Source: Filobacillus milosensis (GTDB taxonomy: Bacteria > Bacillota > Bacilli > Bacillales > Alkalibacillaceae). Taken from it: a stretch of 64,000 nt of DNA. This document shows, in pieces, positions 17,216 to 26,040 of the stretch (positions are counted from its first letter, which is position 1; each line of letters starts with the position of its first letter). A model generated the notes under the pieces. The model was not told the origin of the DNA. It saw only the letters and a list, made by a program, of their open reading frames with translations, and did not search any database. Both the position numbers and the translations under genes were made by a program. The DNA is taken from contig NZ_SOPW01000007.1 of NCBI RefSeq assembly GCF_004402015.1, forward strand, positions 83,000 to 146,999, in the 5' to 3' direction.

Positions 17216-18229
17216 TTACTTCTTACTAAGTGCTACAACTTCATCTTCTTTCTCATAATCAAACATCTTCGCTAAATCCTCTTCAGGTGGATGATTTAAC
17301 TCCGAAACAATAGTTTCGCGTAGACCTTCATTCAACAAAATTACTTCTTTATAATTGAATTGCTCTCTAATTAACGAACTATCAATAACTAAATCCTGGT
17401 CTGTATTCATACCAATCTCATCTTGAAATTCTCCTGGTTTAGCGACAACAATATTTCCGTCCCATTCCATTAACTTAGCTATACGCTTTACCCATTCTAA
17501 AACTGGCACAGTGTCATTGTCTGAAATGTTCAAAGTATGCCCAGCCATGTCCTGATTTTCAATGGCCATCACAATTGCGTGAGCCACATTTTTTGAAAAG
17601 CTCATAGAATATCTAGCATTAGCCAAACGCTCATCCAACACCAAATGTGGACGGTTATCATTCATACGATGAATATAACTCATAAAACGTCTATTGGGAT
17701 CATTCGCTCCATAAACCATTGGTAAGCGTAAAATCGTTGTGTCAAATTTATCACTACCCATGGCTTTTTCTTCTACAGGAATTTTATCGTATTCATTCGC
17801 AAAATCATTATCCATTTTCCCCTTAAAGGGATAACGTTGCGTACGTAACTCCGAATCCTCTTTGAGTGGCATGGGCTGAATCGGACCCTCAGTGACTTTA
17901 TTAATAACTTCAAATGCACGATATACATCTGCACTACTAATTAATACAAGTCGCTTAACGATTCCTTCTAAAGCCTTTTCTAGTTGCTCCACATTACGCT
18001 CAAACATACATATCATATCAAGAACAACATCGGGATTGAATGCCTTTATTTGCTCTCTATATTTTTCAAGTTCTTCGCGATTACCTAGTAGTTCTTCAAC
18101 ACCATTTTTTAAATCTATATTGTGATTTCCACGATGGAAAACTAATACTTCATGCCCTCGCTCGTTCAATATGTTGACCACATGTGGTCCCATGAAATTT
18201 GTTCCCCCAATAATGAAAACTTTCATCAT
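17216..18229 (-). CDS. NAD-dependent epimerase/dehydratase family protein
   Basis: A 337-residue extended SDR protein. The N-terminal nucleotide-binding pattern is FIIGGTNFMGPHVV, an unusual form of GxxGxxG, followed by a Rossmann domain and LRLPMVYGANDPNRRF in the substrate region. The usual YxxxK is not clear, so it may be an atypical SDR with a non-enzymatic or nucleotide-sugar role. It starts at ATG 18229 or the adjacent ATG 18226, after AGGGGAGTGGG. First gene of the operon with the phosphatase. Confidence 0.85.
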   Translation of the reverse strand: MMKVFIIGGTNFMGPHVVNILNERGHEVLVFHRGNHNIDLKNGVEELLGNREELEKYREQIKAFNPDVVLDMICMFERNVEQLEKALEGIVKRLVLISSADVYRAFEVINKVTEGPIQPMPLKEDSELRTQRYPFKGKMDNDFANEYDKIPVEEKAMGSDKFDTTILRLPMVYGANDPNRRFMSYIHRMNDNRPHLVLDERLANARYSMSFSKNVAHAIVMAIENQDMAGHTLNISDNDTVPVLEWVKRIAKLMEWDGNIVVAKPGEFQDEIGMNTDQDLVIDSSLIREQFNYKEVILLNEGLRETIVSELNHPPEEDLAKMFDYEKEDEVVALSKK

Positions 18230-18368
18230 CCCACTCCCCTATTAATGACCTTATTAATAATCCTATGTATTCATTTCGACAAATATTGTAAAAATCCTTG
18301 AATTAAAATACTTTATATTTAAGCCTTAATCTAATAAAGTAAAATAAAAGGATATAAAGGAGGAACAA

Positions 18369-19130
18369 ATGATGTTATTAGAAAAATTACCTTCTTTTGA
18401 ATTACAAGATGTGAATGGCAACGCTATGTCAACAGATGATTACAGAGGGAAAAAGACATTAATCTTCATGTGGGCGTCGTGGTGACGATGCCGTGAACAA
18501 CTGCCTGGATGGCAGGAATTTTATGAAAAACACAAAAATGAAAATTTTGAACTCTTATCAGTAGCAGTCGATGTTCAAGGCATGAAGGCAGCTGAGCCTT
18601 ATACCAAAGGCACTTATTTCAAAACAGTCGCAGACCCCGATAACAAATTAGCTAACTATTTCGGATTTAGCATTGTACCTAATGGTATTTTCGTTGATGA
18701 AGATGGAACGATGCGGTTGATTAAGCAAGGGTTTCAAAACAGTAAAGAGGAACACATTGAAGCAGTAGAGAAGCTGATTTATGGCGATACTGAAAAAGTG
18801 GAATTGGATGACCAGTATTATAATCCTCCATCAAGATCTGACCTGTTACAAAAACAATTAGCGCAAACCAAGTTCAGACTTGGAATGGAGTATCTTAACC
18901 AAGATAGAAAAAATGCTGCTTTAAATGAACTGGATGAAGCTCTTTTATTAGATCCAGATAACTTTTTAATTCGTAAGCAACGCTGGTACATTCGACATCC
19001 AGAGAAATTTTCACCAACAATTGATATTGAGTGGCAAAAAGAACAACTTGAAAAGGAACGTCAAGAAGAAGCAGAACAGCATGGAATGGTTTGTGGTCCA
19101 GAAGGATGCTATATTCCAGGAACAGATTAA
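18369..19130 (+). CDS. TlpA/thioredoxin-like protein with TPR tail, in-frame TGA at the active site
   Basis: The frame opens at ATG 18369 or 18372 after AAAGGAGG and reads LLEKLPSFELQDVNG, then TLIFMWASW. It then meets TGA at 18483, followed by RCREQLPGWQEFYEKH and an otherwise intact 253-codon protein. The TGA sits exactly where the first redox Cys of a thioredoxin WxxWC motif belongs. The C-terminal part has a TPR-like segment (about 155-200) and ends with CGPEGC. It is either a selenocysteine (or other) recoding event or a single-base nonsense mutation. If not recoded, a restart at ATG 18582 would give only the C-terminal half. The gene has its own terminator. Confidence 0.75.
18483..18515 (+). 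other. TGA codon plus downstream SECIS-like hairpin
   Basis: Fifteen bases after the TGA a perfect 5-bp stem ctgcc/ggcag (18501-18505 and 18511-18515) closes a tggat loop, with G about 22 bases downstream of the TGA. This lies within the range reported for bacterial SECIS elements. The stem is short and could be chance, since it encodes the conserved LPGWQ. Confidence 0.4.
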
Positions 19131-19137
19131 GACAAAA

Positions 19138-19174
19138 AACAACGCAGGGCCTTCCATAAGGACCCTGCGTTGTT
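19138..19174. terminator. Bidirectional terminator
   Basis: A 12-bp perfect stem aacaacgcaggg with ccctgcgttgtt has A- and T-runs on either side. It serves the thioredoxin-like gene and the convergent membrane-protein gene. Confidence 0.9.
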
Positions 19175-19434
19175 TATCTTAACCGTAATAATTTAAACAT
19201 TAATGCTAACCCTATTAATAATGTTGTTATACCTGTAATAATAAAACTTGTTGCATAGTATTGGACTTTCTCATTCGGAACTGAATCATTAAGTTCAAAA
19301 CCTATAAAACTGATACCTATTCCCGCTCCATCAACCACACCAACTCTATTGTTTAGAACAATGCCTTTATAAATCAACAAAATAGCAAGTAAAATTACAG
19401 GTAAAGTTATTAACCATAAAGTCCCCTTATTCAT
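19174..19434 (-). CDS. Small membrane protein, unknown
   Basis: An 86-residue protein with two strongly hydrophobic segments (about residues 5-23 and 64-82) around a Gly-rich loop (VGVVDGAGIGISFIGFE). The family is not recognised. ATG 19434 lies 4 bases after the stop of the racemase gene, so it is the distal gene of that operon. A shared terminator overlaps its stop. Confidence 0.7.
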   Translation of the reverse strand: MNKGTLWLITLPVILLAILLIYKGIVLNNRVGVVDGAGIGISFIGFELNDSVPNEKVQYYATSFIITGITTLLIGLALMFKLLRLR

Positions 19435-19438
19435 AAGA

Positions 19439-20137
19439 TTACTCCTCTTCTACAAATGCTTCACGCACAGCTTCCTCGGTATGAATTTCAGTTGTATCAA
19501 AAATTGGTACTGAAACATCTGATTGATTAATTAATGAACCAATTTCTGTGCACCCTAATATAATACCTTCAGCACCTTCAGCGATTAGCTGATCGATTAC
19601 TTTCAAATAATATTCTTTTGATTCATCTTTAATATCCCCTAAAACCAGTTCAGAGAAAATGATGTCATTCACTTTGTCTCGTGCACTTTCATCAGGAACG
19701 ACAACTTCCACATCTTGCTCTTCAACACGTCCTGTATAGAAATCTTGTTCCATGGTATATTTCGTTCCTAATAGACCAACTCTGCCTATATTTTTACGCT
19801 TAATAGCATTAACCGTAGCATCAGCAATATGAAGGATTGGAACCGTGATTCGTTGCTCAATAATATCAACAACTTTATGCATCGTATTGGTAGCTAAAAT
19901 GATAAAATCTGCACCAGCCAACTCTAATGACCGAGCCGCATACCAAAGAGCGTCTCCAGCCTCCCACCATTCACCTTTCTTTTGCCATTCTTCAACATCT
20001 GCAAAGTCCACACTATATAAGATACATTGAGCAGAGTGTAGACCACCAAGTTGATCTCTTACTTTTTCATTAATTAAACGATAATATGTCGCAGAAGATT
20101 CCCAACTCATACCGCCGATTATTCCAATTGTTTTCAT
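19439..20137 (-). CDS. Aspartate/glutamate racemase family protein (RacX/YgeA-like)
   Basis: A 232-residue cofactor-independent racemase with a two-fold alpha/beta layout. The first catalytic Cys position is replaced in LATNTMHKV, where Thr-Asn-Thr stands where many members have TNT or TNC. The second Cys is in IILGCTEIG. The start is IGIIGGMSWESSATYY, typical of broad-specificity amino-acid racemases such as YgeA. ATG 20137 is chosen after GAGGTGAAATA. Followed directly by a membrane-protein gene. The T for C pattern is also seen in RacX-type enzymes and does not prove inactivity. Confidence 0.88.
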   Translation of the reverse strand: MKTIGIIGGMSWESSATYYRLINEKVRDQLGGLHSAQCILYSVDFADVEEWQKKGEWWEAGDALWYAARSLELAGADFIILATNTMHKVVDIIEQRITVPILHIADATVNAIKRKNIGRVGLLGTKYTMEQDFYTGRVEEQDVEVVVPDESARDKVNDIIFSELVLGDIKDESKEYYLKVIDQLIAEGAEGIILGCTEIGSLINQSDVSVPIFDTTEIHTEEAVREAFVEEE

Positions 20138-20179
20138 TATTTCACCTCTCCTCGACATTTCCCGGGCAATAATTACAAA

Positions 20180-21091
20180 TTATGACGCTGTAACTTTTGA
20201 AGATTCGACTAATTGAATTCCATATTGGTCGATTAATGCCTGCCATGCTTTAGCATTCTCTTCTTCAAATCCTGGAATACAGCTCATGCCATCTTTTAGT
20301 ACATATATTTTTTTAGTCCATTGTAAATCATCTGCAAAGTGCTCAGCAATTTGTCGAACCGTTTCATAAACACAATGTGATTCTGCTTGACCTGCTATAT
20401 AGACTTCATCAAATTCACGAATGTATGCTAGCAATTCTCGATTTGTTTGGTTATCACGACTATATTCAGGTTTAATAATGCCATACATTTCACTATAAGG
20501 ATCTTTACCTTTTACAATTTTCTTAAGTGTTGTGTTTCTTATAACTGAATGAAAATGAGCCATACGTGCAAACTGACTTTCCAAACTCGCTCCAGGAGTT
20601 CCTTCAATACAATGGTATGGCCAAATACACAGTTGCTTTTGACCTAAAACTTCTAGCTTTTTAACGTAATCTATGCTAATTTCTTGTTCATAAACAGGCT
20701 TCCATTTTCCATGATCGACATCTTCTGACGTAATTATGGTAAATGGTTCTGGATGTTTACCTTCTGGGTCCACCCACCATGATGGATGGAAAATTTGATT
20801 CAAACTATGAGTATCTAGGGATACTGCGACTTCAGTAATCTGATCCATGTTGTTATATAAAAACTTATTGATGCGCTCAACATCCCCGTGAGCTCCAGGA
20901 ACACCCAACGCTCCTTCTTCCATAAAATCATTTTGTAGGTCTATCCCTAAAAATAAAACTCTTTTGTCATCATTTTCTGATGGTTGAATGTTTTCATTTA
21001 AAGCTAATTTGACAATCTCATTTAAATCTACGTACTCATATGAACCAATCTTGGCTGTATTAATTAATTGTTCAAAAGAAGTACTCAACAT
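20180..21091 (-). CDS. Isochorismatase/nicotinamidase-like cysteine hydrolase
   Basis: A 303-residue cysteine hydrolase of the isochorismatase superfamily, longer than the usual 180-220. The family Asp is in LFLGIDLQNDFME. Metal-binding His and Asp candidates are in VSLDTHSLNQIFHPSWW, and the nucleophile region is AGQAESHCVYETVRQ. It may be nicotinamidase-like, but the substrate is open. ATG 21091 is preferred over an upstream in-frame TTG at 21151 because AGGGAGGGAAT precedes it. It lies 42 bp upstream of the racemase gene and is probably in the same transcription unit. Confidence 0.87.
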   Translation of the reverse strand: MLSTSFEQLINTAKIGSYEYVDLNEIVKLALNENIQPSENDDKRVLFLGIDLQNDFMEEGALGVPGAHGDVERINKFLYNNMDQITEVAVSLDTHSLNQIFHPSWWVDPEGKHPEPFTIITSEDVDHGKWKPVYEQEISIDYVKKLEVLGQKQLCIWPYHCIEGTPGASLESQFARMAHFHSVIRNTTLKKIVKGKDPYSEMYGIIKPEYSRDNQTNRELLAYIREFDEVYIAGQAESHCVYETVRQIAEHFADDLQWTKKIYVLKDGMSCIPGFEEENAKAWQALIDQYGIQLVESSKVTAS

Positions 21092-21219
21092 TTCATATTC
21101 CCTCCCTACAATTATTATAAACGATAAGAATTCCACTTTCACATTTTTCAAAATACAAGTTGAAAATTTACAATAGGGATTGACCCTTACGTTAACACCA
21201 TAATAAAGGGGAGATTGTC

Positions 21220-21588
21220 ATGAAGTATCTTTTTAATAACTGCATTTTCTATTCCATTCAAGAGATTTGTTCATATATCACAGATAACGGTCATTCAGAC
21301 GATGGACGGTTTCAATTAGCTATGTTTGATGCACTTTCTTTTGAAGAACAACCAACACAAGAAGAATGGAATAACGCCTTTATAGACCACTTTCAAGTTG
21401 AAGTAGTCACTGATATGAGCATACATGTAGAGATTATAAAATTTAAAAATCAAATAGCTCATGTATTAGTTGATGGTGTATTTACTGAAGAATATGAAGT
21501 ACAACGTGACAACAGAGGTTGTTACATGGTCATTGAAGATAACGGTGGAGATTTTGATAAATATTATTTACTAGATTTTGTTTGTTAA
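21220..21588 (+). CDS. Hypothetical 122-residue protein
   Basis: An acidic protein without signal peptide or membrane helix (MKYLFNNCIFYSIQEIC start, DKYYLLDFVC end). I do not recognise it. AAGGGGAG precedes the ATG. It heads a tight cluster of four small ORFs on the + strand with gaps of 12 bases or overlaps, of which the last two appear broken. Confidence 0.65.
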   Translation: MKYLFNNCIFYSIQEICSYITDNGHSDDGRFQLAMFDALSFEEQPTQEEWNNAFIDHFQVEVVTDMSIHVEIIKFKNQIAHVLVDGVFTEEYEVQRDNRGCYMVIEDNGGDFDKYYLLDFVC

Positions 21589-21600
21589 AGGAGCGATAAC

Positions 21601-21816
21601 ATGGGGTGGAAATGTTGTGATTGTCATAATACAGACTTGTTTGTAGCTATAGGCTCGTTACCTGTTTCGTGTGTAGTAGGTGTTAATGATAATGCAATTA
21701 TTGATACATCTATTATAAAAGCTTACCCAGACCCCGATTTTGTTGAACAATGCCATATATGTGATTCAACTAATATCAAGTGGACTGATCAAGAGGAGGA
21801 ATTAACAAATGACTAA
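21601..21816 (+). CDS. 71-residue putative zinc-binding protein
   Basis: It begins MGWKCCDCHNTDLFVAIG and has a second pair CHICDSTNIKW. The CxxC...CxxC arrangement suggests one structural zinc. It lies 12 bases after the preceding gene with AAGGAG before the ATG, and its stop overlaps the start of the next ORF (ATGACTAA). Function unknown. Confidence 0.65.
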   Translation: MGWKCCDCHNTDLFVAIGSLPVSCVVGVNDNAIIDTSIIKAYPDPDFVEQCHICDSTNIKWTDQEEELTND

Positions 21817-22070
21817 AAAAGTGGTCATTAAAGACCTTCAAACAGACGGATTTTCAGCTCATACTAGCATCGAAAGTTTAGCCGATGATTTATACCAGGA
21901 TATGTGCTCCAGTTGAAGAAGATGAAGAAATACTTGATTTTTACAGCTGGTCAACACATGAACGGAATTTAGAGATTATAGAGATGTATGAATATGAAGT
22001 GTTCAAGCCACGCCACAAAACATTAGAGCCTATGAAGAATTTCATGGTTACTCATTTTATTAATATCTAG
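21809..22070 (+). pseudogene. Small hypothetical gene with a probable frameshift
   Basis: The ATG at 21809 overlaps the stop of the previous gene and follows GAGGAGG, so it is a real start. The frame reads MTKKVVIKDLQTDGF and stops at 21914 after DLYQDMCSS. A second frame, open from before 21885 to 22070, continues ICAPVEEDEEILDFYSWSTH. A one-base change near 21900 would give one protein of about 87 residues. Family unknown. Confidence 0.55.
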
Positions 22071-22085
22071 GAAAGGTTGGATAAT

Positions 22086-22177
22086 ATGACAGCATTTAAA
22101 CAACGTATAAACGCACTATTTTTGTAACCCTGTTGATATATCCGTTTGTGTTAAACATTACAATCAAACCAAGCTAA
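22086..22177 (+). pseudogene. Tiny membrane-peptide gene with homopolymer frameshift
   Basis: After GAAAGG the ATG at 22086 gives MTAFKQRINALFL and stops. Adding one T to the T5 run at 22119-22123 would continue the frame as FVTLLIYPFVLNITIKPS, a plausible membrane helix ending at 22177. The coding status is uncertain because the peptide is so short. Confidence 0.35.
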
Positions 22178-22297
22178 CACGATAAGAAGTTTCTGTTAAA
22201 TATTTTTCAAAAAATAATTACTTATATTGATAAATATGATATTTTGTTTATGGGTTAGCTCATATTTTGTTTTGTTATCAGAAAGGAGTTCGGTTTA

Positions 22298-22717
22298 ATG
22301 AAAAAATATATGTATATATCAATTATAGGGGTTTCCGTTGTACTATTAACATCTTTAGTGATTTATTGGTATTTTCCTCAACCTGATCACAAACTTATTG
22401 CATCAGAAGAAATAGATGCTATTCACACATGGACTTACGGAAACAATATAAAACAAGTTGATGTTGATGAGTATATAAGCATTATTGAATTATTTAATCA
22501 ACATCCTAACGATGAAACTTCCATTGTAGATAATATTCCTGAAGCAGAATCTGGAATTATAATAGATGTGGAGTCTCCAGCCGAAGGGAGAGAAACGATA
22601 ATTATACATTACGCTAATGACAATATTTTTGTTGAACGAACAGATGTAAATCGAAAATCAGGCAAATATGTACTAAAGGATGCGTCAGAGGAAATGAAAG
22701 AGATTTTAACCAAGTAA
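22298..22717 (+). CDS. Hypothetical protein with N-terminal membrane anchor
   Basis: A 139-residue protein with one N-terminal hydrophobic segment (residues 5-26, YISIIGVSVVLLTSLVIYWYF) acting as signal-anchor. A soluble outer domain rich in Glu, Asp and Ile follows. AGAAAGGAG precedes the ATG, and a terminator follows. Family not recognised. Confidence 0.7.
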   Translation: MKKYMYISIIGVSVVLLTSLVIYWYFPQPDHKLIASEEIDAIHTWTYGNNIKQVDVDEYISIIELFNQHPNDETSIVDNIPEAESGIIIDVESPAEGRETIIIHYANDNIFVERTDVNRKSGKYVLKDASEEMKEILTK

Positions 22718-22737
22718 AAGAGATTTAGTTTATATTA

Positions 22738-22771
22738 AAAAAGAGGAAGCATCATCTACTTCCTCTTTTTT
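22738..22771. terminator. Bidirectional terminator
   Basis: Stem aagaggaag (22741-22749) pairs with cttcctctt (22759-22767), flanked by A- and T-runs. It separates two convergent genes. Confidence 0.9.
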
Positions 22772-22777
22772 AGTATT

Positions 22778-23914
22778 TTATTCTAATGTTACGGTATAAC
22801 TTGTAGTATCATTAACTCTTAAATACTTATCAGTCGCTCCTGGCGCTGTGAACGACGTTCTAAAACGAACCATATGATCTACATAAAATGTTTCTTCTTG
22901 CGCATAAGGATAATTTAAACTTTTGTAAACTCTTACCGCGAAACCATCTCCTTCTTCAGGATCTTCAGAGAAAGTATTATCATCTTTGTAAGAATTGTAG
23001 TCATCGTTACCCCAATATAGATTTACTCCCATTTGAAGAGAACCATCTGTATCTAATACATCTGCCGTTTTAATCGATACTGGAATCTGTAAAGGCCCTG
23101 TGTATGGACTCCAGAATGGAATTTTATAATTTATTTCTTCATCACTTTCCGGATCAGCTGCACGATAGGCTGCATAATCATCACTTGAATACCATTCAGT
23201 ATTATATTGTTTAACTGTACTTCCAGAAACATAAGGTCCATTCGGGTATTGATCCTGCCAATAATCATCAACGTTTGAAGAGTTAGTGGTCATTCTTACT
23301 TGATAATAACTTGAACCACTACTATGATCTAAAGTTTTATTGCCTTCATGTCTAATATCGTAATAATAGCCATGGTCATCTCCTAATTTTTCATAATAGT
23401 TTTGGATACTAAAACTATTATTTTTAAGTTTTTCAGTCGTTTTAGGCTTTTCTCCATTTAGCGTATAAGAGCTTATGACTTCACCATCATCGATGTCATC
23501 AGCCTCATTTTTCACTTTTACTATATTGAAATATACTTGATATTTTTTTCCTCTTTTTGTTGCTTCAGCTTGAAACATTAGATTCTCATGATTTTTTATA
23601 TGTCCTTCGTATGTAAGAACACTGCTTTCTTCGTTTTTATAAATGTTTTCTCCACTTAGTTGGTATTTTGTCTTATCTTTCACATCATTTAACATACCGC
23701 TGATTTCTTCGTGACTTAAATGAATGTTACCTACCACTTCTACTCCTTTATGCGTTTTTTCTACTGCTCTTCCTTGGGCATCTACACCATCTTCAATTTT
23801 GATAACATTTTCGATTCCCTTTGAATGTACCTTTAATTTCTCCTCTGCGTTTATAAGAGAAGTAGTAAAGGCAATAATCAATAAAATGGAAAACCCTATT
23901 AAGCCTTTTTTCAA
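22778..23914 (-). CDS. Secreted protein, unknown
   Basis: A 378-residue protein with a signal peptide (residues 1-23, IGFSILLIIAFTTSLINA, likely cleavage after NAE) and a mature part rich in Tyr, Asp, Asn and Ser, with segments such as YYYDIRHEG and SYKDDNTFSEDPEEGDGF. No catalytic motif or repeat family is recognised. The start is TTG at 23914 after AAGGGGC. The acidic, Tyr-rich composition fits an exported protein of a halophile. Confidence 0.75.
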   Translation of the reverse strand: MKKGLIGFSILLIIAFTTSLINAEEKLKVHSKGIENVIKIEDGVDAQGRAVEKTHKGVEVVGNIHLSHEEISGMLNDVKDKTKYQLSGENIYKNEESSVLTYEGHIKNHENLMFQAEATKRGKKYQVYFNIVKVKNEADDIDDGEVISSYTLNGEKPKTTEKLKNNSFSIQNYYEKLGDDHGYYYDIRHEGNKTLDHSSGSSYYQVRMTTNSSNVDDYWQDQYPNGPYVSGSTVKQYNTEWYSSDDYAAYRAADPESDEEINYKIPFWSPYTGPLQIPVSIKTADVLDTDGSLQMGVNLYWGNDDYNSYKDDNTFSEDPEEGDGFAVRVYKSLNYPYAQEETFYVDHMVRFRTSFTAPGATDKYLRVNDTTSYTVTLE

Positions 23915-24218
23915 AATAACAGCCCCTTTTAAAGAATTTGATGAAGTTCTTTAGAAGATATATTCTACCAACAAATTAACATTAAACCAAAATCTATCAA
24001 TAGAGTATTTGTGTGCATTTTTTGGGTAATATTGTAATTTTTTGTCTTTAGCCGTTTCTAACCAGGCAAAAATTTATGAGCTATAACGACCTTTTTCCTT
24101 ATTGAAAAAAGCCTTGGGTATCTCAAAAAATGGGAATTAAAGCCAATGCAGAAGAAGTATATAAGATTAAAACATGTCAGATGAAATAATAGTTGAGGGG
24201 GAGGTTAAACCTTCCCTT

Positions 24219-24320
24219 AATTTCCTTTGGGGTATTGCTATGTAAGCCTGTAAGTTCATGCTTCGCTAACACTCCTTAAGTTCCTGTTTCGTTTACCTAT
24301 CGGCCATACCAAACGAGCAC
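24219..24320. repeat. Non-coding repeat element, copy 1
   Basis: The segment from tttcctttggggtattgcta to cggccatacc-aaacgagcac matches the segment at 26210-26283 almost base for base, apart from about 25 extra bases here. The extra bases look like a diverged tandem duplication of the taagttc-tg-ttcg-t part. A palindrome ggaggttaaaccttcc lies just upstream (about 24200-24216). The reverse strand of both copies can encode a common peptide VWPIGKRNRNL. This might be a remnant of a transposon end (IS200/IS605 or TnpB-RNA type), but I cannot prove it. Confidence 0.6.
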
Positions 24321-24478
24321 CAGGACTGTTTAAAGGAAAGAAGGTTCACACCTTCTCTATATTCGGTTAAATCAAGGCCCATGTCCGACAACAGAGGGGG
24401 AACAATCTAGCTTCATACACTAAACGCTTTGACGTAGCCAGTCATTCTTCCTGTCTATCTCAAGTGTTTTGGATTCAG

Positions 24479-24560
24479 GCTAGACTTTACACTTTATCGG
24501 CCTTCAAGACGTGTGATGCGTTATATCACACGCTTTCAGTTACTAAAGTTCAAGTCTAGC
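24479..24560. ncRNA. Nested hairpin, candidate structured RNA or transposon end
   Basis: Outer stem gctagactt (24479-24487) pairs perfectly with aagtctagc (24552-24560). A middle region (cactttat with actaaag) can pair, and an inner 8-bp perfect stem cgtgtgat (24510-24517) pairs with atcacacg (24525-24532). The hexamer ttcaag occurs on both sides. Such a long hairpin in a 970-bp region without a gene suggests a structured RNA or the end of an IS200/IS605-like element. The remaining part of 23915-24885 holds no ORF that I believe. Confidence 0.5.
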
Positions 24561-24762
24561 GATTGTTATCCTCTTTATGTCTCTCTCTTGCCTAAATTCA
24601 ATAATTTAAACCCCATAAGGAAATACATTTAAGAAGTATTAAATAACTCCATTTTGGTTAAGATATATCATATAAACATATTTTATTAGATACATAGGTT
24701 AATAGAATTGACAAGCTCATGAGTATTTTGGTGTTAACAAATCACCATCGTTTTTTTAGGTA

Positions 24763-24797
24763 ACCCGTCAAAAGAACGCTTTTAACGGGTGCTTTTG
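24763..24797 (+). terminator. Terminator-like hairpin
   Basis: The stem acccgt-caaaag pairs with cttttaacgggt (24763-24790) and is followed by GCTTTTG. No gene directly upstream explains it. Confidence 0.5.
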
Positions 24798-24897
24798 TGT
24801 TGAAAAATTCCAGGATGAGTTATCCTGTTTAAATAAATTCGGTCTCTGATACGCCGCTTTCAATGTATCAAATATTGATGAAAGGATGTTGATAATA

Positions 24898-25119
24898 TTG
24901 CAGCAAAGCAATCTTACAACTGTATGTTTCTCCATGTTTGGCAGTGCTTTTGTCTCCTATTTACTGAATATAGGTTATACAGTAACAATATTTGGAGCTG
25001 AAATCGGCTTAGCCGTAGCTTTTATGTTTTTAACACTTACCAGTATTCTTCTGGTCAAAGGATACTACAAACTTGTTAGTAAGTTTTCGAATGATGTTAA
25101 AAAGCAGTTAGAACAGTAA
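24898..25119 (+). CDS. Small two-helix membrane protein
   Basis: About 73 residues from TTG 24898, which is well spaced from GAAAGGATG. An in-frame ATG at 24886 lies inside that site. Two hydrophobic segments (about 8-26 and 30-56) are followed by a basic-acidic tail YKLVSKFSNDVKKQLEQ. It is bounded by hairpins on both sides and lies between the two copies of the non-coding repeat. No family recognised. Confidence 0.55.
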   Translation: MQQSNLTTVCFSMFGSAFVSYLLNIGYTVTIFGAEIGLAVAFMFLTLTSILLVKGYYKLVSKFSNDVKKQLEQ

Positions 25120-25126
25120 CCTTACG

Positions 25127-25152
25127 CCGCTCTTTTGAGCGGTTATTTTTTT
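25127..25152 (+). terminator. Terminator
   Basis: Stem ccgctc (25127-25132) pairs with gagcgg (25137-25142) around a tttt loop and is followed by a T-rich tract. Confidence 0.8.
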
Positions 25153-25326
25153 AATTTTATATTACATAACATGATGTCTTTATGAAACCACAATATCATA
25201 ATAGCAATTATATCCAACAATTAGTATTAGTGCATTTTTGTACATTCTAGGTACAAATTTGTATACTTGTGGTAGTAAACAGCTTTTCCACTTAAATTAA
25301 GTAATATACATGAGATACAGTATTCA

Positions 25327-26040
25327 TCAATTATATTTTACTCTATATCCAGTTGGTTCAAAATGATATTTACTCTCTTCTAAAATATCATCTATTACCA
25401 TAAATTTAGGATCATCCGAATAAACGTCTTTAATAAAATAAATCATGTACTTCATTCCTTGATTCCTCATATATGTCGCAACTTTTAATTGGTGAGGAGT
25501 TATATGAAAATCTAATCCAATATTTTTAGAGGTTTTTACCTCAATATATAAAGGTGTTCCATCTTTTGTATAAGATAAAATATCATATCCATTACTTGGA
25601 TTATTAGCCTTTGTTTTATCAATCATATTATAGTATTTAGTTCCTAGAAGTTTAGTTTTTTCGTGTTGATAGACACATTCTTCACCGTAATCCCCGATTT
25701 CCATCTGTCTTTTATGCTTTTTTAGATATTTTATTTGAATAGGGGTTAAACCACTAAATAATCTAATCTTTTGTTCTACATACATTTCATAAGGTTCTTC
25801 TATAGTTGATTTTACTTCATCATCTACCATTCGATAAGGCATGTCTGATAGATCCTCTTTAAATGACTTCAGTTCATACATCTCTAAATATTCATTTTCA
25901 ATATAATTTTCAGAACCAATATGATCATTCGGAAGATCCTCATATAAATAATCTAAACCAATATCAGTTACACACTCACCTTGTTCTTCTCTCCAGTAAT
26001 CAACATTTTCTTCGTCATAAGGCACATAAACAGAATCCAT
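25327..26040 (-). CDS. DUF3883 (NO VEIN C-terminal) domain protein, nuclease-like
   Basis: A 237-residue protein. The C-terminal half carries the DUF3883 pattern: GDYGEECVYQHEK, then GYDILSYTKDGTPLYIEVKT and FHITPHQLKVATY. The D...E-x-K spacing (YDI and IEVKTS) is that of a PD-(D/E)xK nuclease core. The N-terminal half is acidic and not recognised. DUF3883 domains often occur in restriction or defence proteins, but here the gene stands alone without a partner ATPase or methyltransferase. AAAGGAGAG precedes ATG 26040. Confidence 0.8.
   Translation of the reverse strand: MDSVYVPYDEENVDYWREEQGECVTDIGLDYLYEDLPNDHIGSENYIENEYLEMYELKSFKEDLSDMPYRMVDDEVKSTIEEPYEMYVEQKIRLFSGLTPIQIKYLKKHKRQMEIGDYGEECVYQHEKTKLLGTKYYNMIDKTKANNPSNGYDILSYTKDGTPLYIEVKTSKNIGLDFHITPHQLKVATYMRNQGMKYMIYFIKDVYSDDPKFMVIDDILEESKYHFEPTGYRVKYN

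Noticed and set aside
24219..24560. Group II intron, tmRNA or RNase P RNA
   Set aside because: The conserved core sequences of these RNAs are not present.
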